A DNA stretch of 64,000 nucleotides from Helianthus annuus (Eukaryota; Streptophyta; Magnoliopsida; Asterales; Asteraceae): assembly GCF_002127325.2 (NCBI RefSeq), contig NC_035448.2, forward strand, positions 5,603,698 to 5,667,697. Direction: 5' to 3'. Shown in pieces: positions 58,633-64,000 of the stretch. Numbering within the stretch: the first letter of the stretch is position 1; each line of letters begins with the position of its first letter. A model generated the notes under the pieces. That model was given only the letters and a program-made list of their open reading frames with translations, did no database searches and was not told where the DNA came from. Made by a program: the position numbers and the translations under genes.

Positions 58633-58715
58633 GGAAAATTGTACATATACGACTTTTGGATGACGTTATAAGCTCCATCAATGGATGGTGTATGGAGCGT
58701 GGCCTTTTTGGCTTG
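58633..58715 (+). pseudogene. OEP80/Omp85-like pseudo-exon b
   Basis: An exon between GTTATGCAG and a GTTAGTG donor, reading [17 protein letters not shown] followed by [10 protein letters not shown]. The SINGWxxERGLFG block is characteristic of the OEP80/TOC75 (Omp85) family POTRA region. It continues exon a (51343-51419) in frame; the intron now contains the 7.1-kb element C. Confidence 0.65.
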
Positions 58716-59780
58716 GTTAGTGTTTGATCCCATTGTTATTTGCTCTTTCTGTAATTGCAGTTTTGTTTGACTCTACACCATTAATCATGTAAATGTGTTT
58801 TGAGATCATTAGGTTTCAGGGGTTGAGTTTCATTGTGGGGGAATTTTGAGGTTAGGCTAACAATATATCCATATGCTTTCTGTACGAGTAAATCTTTATT
58901 TCTGCTATTTATTTGGACATTTTGTTTGTTTTTTTAATTAGTTATCATAGTGTGACATTTTGTTTGTAATTTTTTTATTAAGTTTTTAGCATGTTTATTA
59001 ACCAACTATATATTAGAGGAAGCGATTTTATCTGCCAGCGCCTTCTTTAGAGGTGGCAAGATTTTGCAATTTGGGTAACGAGTCAGAACGCGTTGTTCGG
59101 CTGGTTCGACCCACAAATTTGTATGTTTTTTAGATAAATAACTTATGTGTACTTATGATCCCAAATACGATATTTCATATAATAATGATGTATTTATTAT
59201 AAGTAGACCTCAGACTATTTTCAACCCTTTTTAACTCATTCATCCTATCTAAAAAAATAGATGTGACTTGTAACCCTTAATTCTAGCATTTAATCTTTTT
59301 TCTACAAGCCTTTATTAAAAAAAATTACTTTCATTCGTTTTTCGTGATTTCAGTTTATGCTTAGGTATTTCTAGGGCCAGTAGTTTAAGGTTCGTATAAC
59401 TTTATGAATCTTGAATGACTCAATTTGGTTAAAGTCTATCTGGAACAGGTTAGGAATGGCGCCTTCGACTGAAGAACGGGCCACTGAAGCCAAGTTTAAT
59501 GAGGATGGAAATACAGGTTTGAAGAATCAGGCTAAGTAAGGTTAGGCCTTTTAGTTGTTGTGTTGTCAATTGTTGATGTGATGCATTCATGAACCTACAA
59601 ATTTATATCTAACTTATTACATAGGTTCATTTTTTCCATATTTATTTTGTAGATGATGAAGCAGTTGCAGTTGTTGAAGGGGAACTGTGCGGTATGCAAG
59701 TCTACATGCTCATCATGGTATGACTGGAAGCTGGAGGGATGATTTGGATCCTTGTGTAGGTGGGGTATGCAAGTGTACAT
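58716..59780. other. Helitron interior without a recognised gene
   Basis: Intron-like and repeat-like DNA. An exon-like stretch with ATG at 59456 (MAPSTEERATEAKFNEDG...) ends at a GTAAGG donor (59536) and is followed by an exon-like piece after TTTTGTAG at 59653. Joined, they hit a stop at once. A 25-bp segment (GTATGCAAG, then TACATGCTCATC) is duplicated at 59692 and 59764, the second copy leading into the sulfate-transporter exon. Confidence 0.4.
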
Positions 59781-59847
59781 GCTCATCTTTACTTATCTCC
59801 AAAATATGGATTGTGTAAGTTGCCTTCACGATATACTTGCATGCAAG

Positions 59848-60398
59848 CAGAGCCGTTCCTATATTTTCAGAGGCCCTAATCGAACTACGAAGTGGTGGCC
59901 CTTTAAAAAAAATTCAAGTATTGTATTTGAATATTTGTTCAGTGTTCTATTGTAAGTTGTAATCTTGTATCAAATTTGTTTCTGCTACCTCCACCTGTGT
60001 TTTTATATAATCTTTTTTTTGTATGATGTGTTACTCATGGTTAATGGTTTTGTAGATCTTTTAATTTCTGTATGGAACAAGACAAAAATGTTGAGATGGC
60101 CCAGTTGGTCTAAGGCGCCAGATTAAGGTTCTAATCCGAAAGGGCGTGGGTTCAAATCCCACTCTCGACAATATTAGATCTTTTTTTAAATATTTTCTTT
60201 GGAATGCAGTTGACTTTATGATCATGGTTTCCATAATGATTTAGCAGACATGGCGAGAGAGGCCCAAAATACAAATATTATTCAATAGTTGGGCTAATAT
60301 TATAAAGAAGGAGGCCCAAAATACAAAATCTTGAGGCCCTTAAAATTTAGAGGCCCTAGACCTTTGCCTAGATCCACAAGCCCATTGGGCCGGCTCTG
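59848..60398. mobile_element. hAT-like MITE carrying a tRNA-Leu-like gene
   Basis: The ends CAGAGCCG and CGGCTCTG are inverted repeats, followed inward by GAGGCCCT/AGGGCCTC blocks. Flanking ATGCAAG occurs on both sides (59841-59847 and 60399-60405), close to the 8-bp TSD of hAT elements. Removing it restores a continuous sulfate-transporter intron. No transposase. Confidence 0.7.
60092..60172 (+). tRNA. tRNA-Leu (anticodon AAG), possibly a pseudogene
   Basis: Acceptor stem GTTGAGA pairs with TCTCGAC with one G-T wobble. A box TGGCCCAGTTGG and B box GGTTCAAATCC are intact. The anticodon loop TTAAGGT gives AAG, which decodes CTY Leu. The variable arm is long, as in class II tRNAs, and a T7 run follows 7 bases after the gene as a Pol III terminator. 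The anticodon stem is CCAGA against TCTAA where TCTGG is expected, so two outer pairs are lost (G to A changes). The gene may therefore be non-functional. It sits inside the hAT-like MITE. Confidence 0.75.
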
Positions 60399-61087
60399 AT
60401 GCAAGTGTTTTGTTGGAACTTTGACCAATCTAAGTTGACTTGCAGACTCGAGTTTTGTTCCGCATCTTATATATGCGTTCATGGGTAGCTCGAGAGATAT
60501 TGCAATCGGCCCTGTGCCAGTGGTCTCTCTGTTGCTTGGAACTTTGTTACGAGATGAGATTGAGCTAAATACACCTGAATATTTACGTCTTGCTTTCACT
60601 GCAACATTCTTTGCTGGAGTCGCTCAAGTTGCACTCGGGTTTTTCAGGTACTATCAACTTTAACAAAAACTGTCGTTTTGATCCGAATCTTATATAGTTT
60701 TGGTGGTTGCTCTTTTTACAGATTGGGTTTTCTGATCGTTTTTCTGTCACATGCTGCGATTGTGGGTTCATGGGAGGAGTGGTCGTTACCATTGCGCTTT
60801 AGCAACTTAAAGGGTTGTTAGGCAGCAAGGATTTCAAAATAAAGATTTCATAGGAACATTTTAAAAAATGGGGATGTCGATTATATTTCCTAAACAACTT
60901 ACTAAACTAAAACTTGTGTTCATAAAATAGAAAATGGAAAATTGAACTGACAAGTGTCAAAACATTATTATTTTAAATTACTTGGTTTCATGTTATTTTG
61001 ATTTTTTTAAAAATCATACATCATATTTATTAATATGTTTTAAATTTAACTTTTTTAAACCCGTGTGTCACACAGAATATAAGCTAG

Positions 61088-61385
61088 TAAAAGATAAGTA
61101 CAACTTACTTTGAGAGTAAAAAAGTAAAAAATGCGAGGTGGTGATCTATACGTAGTAGAGATGCGTGCCTGATATTTACCTATATCTGACACTATTGGTC
61201 ATTAGAAAGTATATAAAAAATTAAAAACCTCCAGGAGAATCTTTTACCCGTGTTTCCCATTTAATAGTAAAAAATATATAACCATGATTGGTCATTGGTG
61301 CTCTAGTTTTGCTTTAGTGGTATTTAAGGGTGTAAATTTCAAAAGATAACTCGAACCTAATACAAAATTCATATTCATATGTTTA
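61088..61385. other. Intergenic DNA
   Basis: AT-rich, with no gene or repeat recognised. Confidence 0.5.
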
Positions 61386-63169
61386 GACCGTGGGGCGTGG
61401 GGTATGGTGGGGTGGGGGTTTGGGGCACGGGTTGACACGTGGCTTGGGGGGGGGGGGGGGGGAGGGCTTCGCTGGGCTGACCCACATTATAGACGGTATG
61501 GTGGGGCGTGGGTTTGGTGGGCTTCGCTGGGCTGACCCAAGCCGTGGGCTATTTGAATATTTTTTAAAACAACAAATTTAATTTTTTAAATATTTTTAAA
61601 TAAAGAAAATTACATAAAAAAATTCCTAACGCTTATATTTATTCTTTATCTCTTCTCTCATCTCCAAGACTAGTTGCAACTCGTCACCCTCTAGGTGATC
61701 AATGGGCTGGGATAGAAATTTCAAATCATCCCGTTTTTGTTTCAGGGCATCTCTAGCATCTTTGCTCTTTCGAAGTTCGGCCCTTTGTTGTTGGAATACG
61801 TTAAATTTTTTTAACTTGCATGCAATGTCATCCAACTCATCGCTGTATATTCCCCTACGCGAGCTCGAACTCCCAGCTGAAGGCGATGCCGTACTCGATC
61901 TTGATTTTTGAGCGCGCCTTTTTGCGGCATCTTTTCCATATTCAGGCCGGTTTGGCGAATCATCCAAAAAGTCTTCAAACTCTTAACCTCGTGCATCAGA
62001 TTGGGCTTGGGACGAGGCCCTTGACCTTTTGGAAGACGTGTTCGATTCACTACCACTGGGGATATTCGCCCACTTTGGATGGAACTTACAAATCTCCCAA
62101 CAATGCATGAAACGGAAGTCGGTCTCCACATTTGTTTTAAATGTAACCAAAGCATTTGTCACAATGTCGGCTTCGGTTTCACCACCTTTTGGGTTTTGCT
62201 TTGCTTTTTAAAAAAAAAACCACTAAAGTTTGTAAGTTGGCCGCTTATCTCGCTCCACTTCGAGGATAAGCTATCGTTTTCACGATAAACCTCCCTTCCC
62301 ATTTCTTCATGGAATGCTCTACTAACCGCTTCCCACAAATGGGTTCGATGTTGAGAATTTCCTATTTTAATAAAAACAAAATTTAATATATTACAAAGTT
62401 ATATAAAAAATAACCATAAATATTAAATAAAATAAGGGATACAAAATATTTAAGAATACCTAAACTTGGATGTTGAGATTGTTGACACCAAGCCCTCGCC
62501 AATGCAAGTTCTTCACTAACGACCCATTTTTGTTGTTTTCGTTTGACGGTTTCAAGTGCTTTCTCCGCCTCGGTTTTTTTCTTATGACTTCTCTTTTTGG
62601 GAACTATTGAGGCGGAAGGACCCTCGTTGGGTGGTTGAGTTTCGGGGACGGTTTCGGTTTGTGAAAGGTCAATGGAGGTTGGTGAAAGGTTGATGGGCGT
62701 TTGTGTAAACGGGGTAGGTATCGAATCGTCGGTGTATGGGAAGTTAGTAAACACACGATTCCCGAGATACGATGCATAACTCGCTTCAAGGGGCATAGGG
62801 GAGTGTATGAAAAATGAAAGAGGCATTGGATGATTGGGTGGTGGGCTAGGATTATTTTCTTGGAACCCAAACGGGTTGTTCGGGTCGTAAACACGATTAT
62901 GAGGATGCATTTTCGGTTTTGTAGAATGAGAATTGAAGATGATTATAGAAGATGTGGAGTGTATTGTGGTTGAATGTGGTAAAAATAGGAATTGAAGTGT
63001 GATATTTATAGTGAAAAAATAAATTTTTCAAACATAGCCGTTGGCCAACGGCTAGTTTGCTTTGGTCATTGACAGCCCGCCATGTCACATTGCTTCCCCC
63101 GCCCCACGTCCGGCTTCAAACCCAAGCCCCAAGGGCCACACCCCAACCCAAGCCCCATACCCCATAGTC
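61386..63169 (-). mobile_element. PIF/Harbinger-like element with ORF1 only
   Basis: The ends GACCGTGGGG...TATGG and the inverted CCATACCCCATAGTC are flanked by TTA (61383-61385 and 63170-63172), the Harbinger target duplication. Subterminal regions are G-rich on one side and C-rich on the other, with a 17-G run at 61446-61462. The interior contains the Myb/SANT-type ORF1 pseudogene but no transposase, so it is non-autonomous. Confidence 0.7.
61626..62910 (-). pseudogene. PIF/Harbinger ORF1-like (Myb/SANT-type) gene, broken
   Basis: Exon 1 is 62461/62460-62910 (ATG at 62908-62910): a Pro-rich N-terminus, a basic stretch KKRSHKKKTEAEKALETVKR, and the start of a SANT/trihelix-like DNA-binding domain (KWVVSEELALARAWC). 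Donor GTATTC, acceptor AAAATAG at 62362, and exon 2 to 61626 (HRTHLWEAVSRAFHEEMGRE, ENDSLSSKW). It ends in a Lys/Glu-rich coiled-coil-like C-terminus. Exon 2 carries a frameshift next to a homopolymer near 62190 and a TAA near 61983, so the protein is dead. In PIF elements ORF1 helps bind transposon ends and import transposase. A TATA-like CTATAAATA lies near 63003-63011. Confidence 0.75.
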
Positions 63170-63172
63170 TTA

Positions 63173-63408
63173 GGTTTAGTCTAGATAGGTTCAGGTTAGT
63201 TTCAGGTTAAACCCGCGAACCCGTTTAGGTTAACCGGTCAGGTTCGAGTCAACTCGATCACGTTGGCAATTTGACCCGTTTAACACATTTATATTATATT
63301 TTTTTACAACTTATTTTATGTCATAAATAATAAAATGGGGTGTGTGTTTTATGCCATAATTATAGCTTAAAAAGAGAAATTAGCATAAGATTATATAATT
63401 TAATATAA
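63173..63408. other. Intergenic DNA with GGTTCAGGTTAG-type words
   Basis: Degenerate AACCCGTTTAGGTTAACC-like repeats common in plant intergenic DNA. No gene. Confidence 0.5.
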
Positions 63409-63450
63409 CTAGGGTCGTAGTTACCCGCGCGTTGCGCAGGGACGCGATTG
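63409..63450 (-). mobile_element. Helitron-like 3' terminus (minus strand)
   Basis: The minus strand shows a hairpin (CCTGCGCAACGCGCGGG), then about 11 bases, then CTAG followed by T. The body would run to the right. Confidence 0.5.
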
Positions 63451-63967
63451 GAATTCGGAACGTATAGCACACCATGACAACCGATAAATAAATTTGTAAA
63501 ATTAAGTAAAATGAACATCAAAATAATAACAAAAGGTAAAACGGTATAGTAAATAACAAAGGTAAAAATAAGGTAAGCGAAAAACAAAACCATAGAAACT
63601 TGGTCGATTTCGATGCACTCATTATAGCAAAGAAAAAAAAGTTAAAAAGAGTATCGGCGTGTTGGTTAGTAAAAATTAAACTAAAAAACCTTTGTCACAC
63701 TCGTTATAGCAAAGAAAAAGAAATTTTTTAAAAATATGTCTAAAACGGTATTAACGTGTTCGTTAAAAAAATTATTTAGGGGTAGAAAAGTTATTTAGTT
63801 AAAGTAAAAAAAAAATACAACAGTTAAACTGTACATTGGTTGCAAATGAAAAGGTTTACACAAAATGACGAAAGAGAATAAGAGACAAAAAAAATTGATA
63901 AACTTGTAAACATGCATCAGATGTTATACAACACTATTAATCTTCTCTTCTTTTATATTATATATAA
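63451..63967. other. AT-rich sequence, probably Helitron body
   Basis: Contains two imperfect repeats beginning CACTC(A/G)TTATAGCAAAGAAA (63617 and 63697). No gene seen. Confidence 0.4.
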
Positions 63968-64000
63968 CTAGGTTAATGCCGCGTAATACGCGGGCTTCAA
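63968..64000 (-). mobile_element. Second Helitron-like 3' terminus, cut by the window edge
   Basis: The minus strand shows the hairpin CCCGCGTATTACGCGG, then CTAG and T, the same layout as at 63409. Confidence 0.4.

Larger units (their letters stand above)
59781..60838 (+). pseudogene. Sulfate transporter (SULTR family) gene fragment captured by the Helitron
   Basis: Three pseudo-exons in order with correct splice signals: end of one exon to 59814 (SPKYGL, donor GTAAGT), 60446-60647 (SSFVPHLIYAFMGSSRDIAI through FAGVAQVALGFFR, donor GTACTA) and 60722 to about 60838 (LGFLIVFLSHAAIVG, then frameshift and stop). This covers the early transmembrane core of plant SLC26-type H+/sulfate symporters. 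The last exon has a frameshift around GFMGG and an in-frame TAG, and the rest of the gene is missing. The first intron contains the hAT-like MITE at 59848-60398. Confidence 0.85.
50303..61087 (+). mobile_element. Probable gene-capturing Helitron, interrupted by element C and a hAT-like MITE
   Basis: The 5' end TCTTTATATATAATAAAAG is preceded by A (50302). The 3' end CTAG (61084-61087) is followed by T, with a hairpin-like GTGTGTCACAC shortly before it. Insertion between A and T without TSD is Helitron behaviour. After removal of the LTR element at 51445-58571 and the MITE at 59848-60398 the element is about 3.1 kb. Between the ends lie intron-containing fragments of at least two unrelated genes, all on the plus strand, which is the usual content of Helitrons. 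No Rep/helicase is present, so it is non-autonomous. The 3' hairpin is imperfect here. Confidence 0.6.

Overview
The window is repeat-dominated nuclear DNA of a flowering plant. It holds two 5' exons of a plant type-I vacuolar H+-PPase, long nested Ty3/gypsy retrotransposons, Mutator-like, PIF/Harbinger-like and hAT-like elements, and Helitron-type termini. The style of the repeats (a long-LTR Tekay-like family and a non-autonomous LTR family studded with CACGGGGCCGTG motifs) suggests Asteraceae, but that is inference. Nothing here is bacterial and there is no operon logic. All boundaries were read by eye from target-site duplications (TSDs), terminal repeats and empty-site reconstruction.

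Left edge (1-2350): exons 1 and 2 of a V-PPase gene on the minus strand, running off the left edge, with a GTTCG-rich repeat and a foldback MITE in intron 1. About 150 bp upstream of its ATG a Mutator-like TIR element has inserted (2355-39579, near-perfect 9-bp TSD). That element is a host shell swollen to 37 kb by later insertions. A non-autonomous LTR retrotransposon O (3915-39164, TSD AGTTC) sits in the shell. A full-length Tekay-like gypsy element A (10580-38053, minus strand, TSD ACCAC) sits in the right LTR of O. A gag-only relative B (23818-37252, minus strand, TSD GATTT) sits in the 5' LTR of A. LTR divergence (by eye: O about 1.8%, A about 0.4%, B about 0.1% outside one odd patch) agrees with the nesting order.

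Middle (39580-50275): the former upstream region of the V-PPase gene, a foldback MITE, a Helitron-like 3' end, a broken PIF/Harbinger transposase, a Harbinger-like TTA-flanked element, then four head-to-tail copies of a 1.68-kb unit. Each unit carries a Pack-MULE-like element with a 9-bp TSD, an inner minisatellite and a small putative two-exon gene.

Right (50303-64000): a probable gene-capturing Helitron (50303-61087) with pseudo-exons resembling an Omp85/OEP80-type chloroplast outer-envelope protein and a sulfate transporter. Its OEP80-like intron was later split by a Tat-lineage gypsy element C (51445-58571, TSD ATTAT). Its sulfate-transporter intron was split by a hAT-like MITE carrying a tRNA-Leu(AAG)-like gene. 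Beyond it lie a TTA-flanked PIF/Harbinger-like element encoding only a broken Myb/SANT-type ORF1, and two more Helitron-like 3' termini. The only clearly host gene that looks functional is the V-PPase. The only transposon that looks coding-competent is A.
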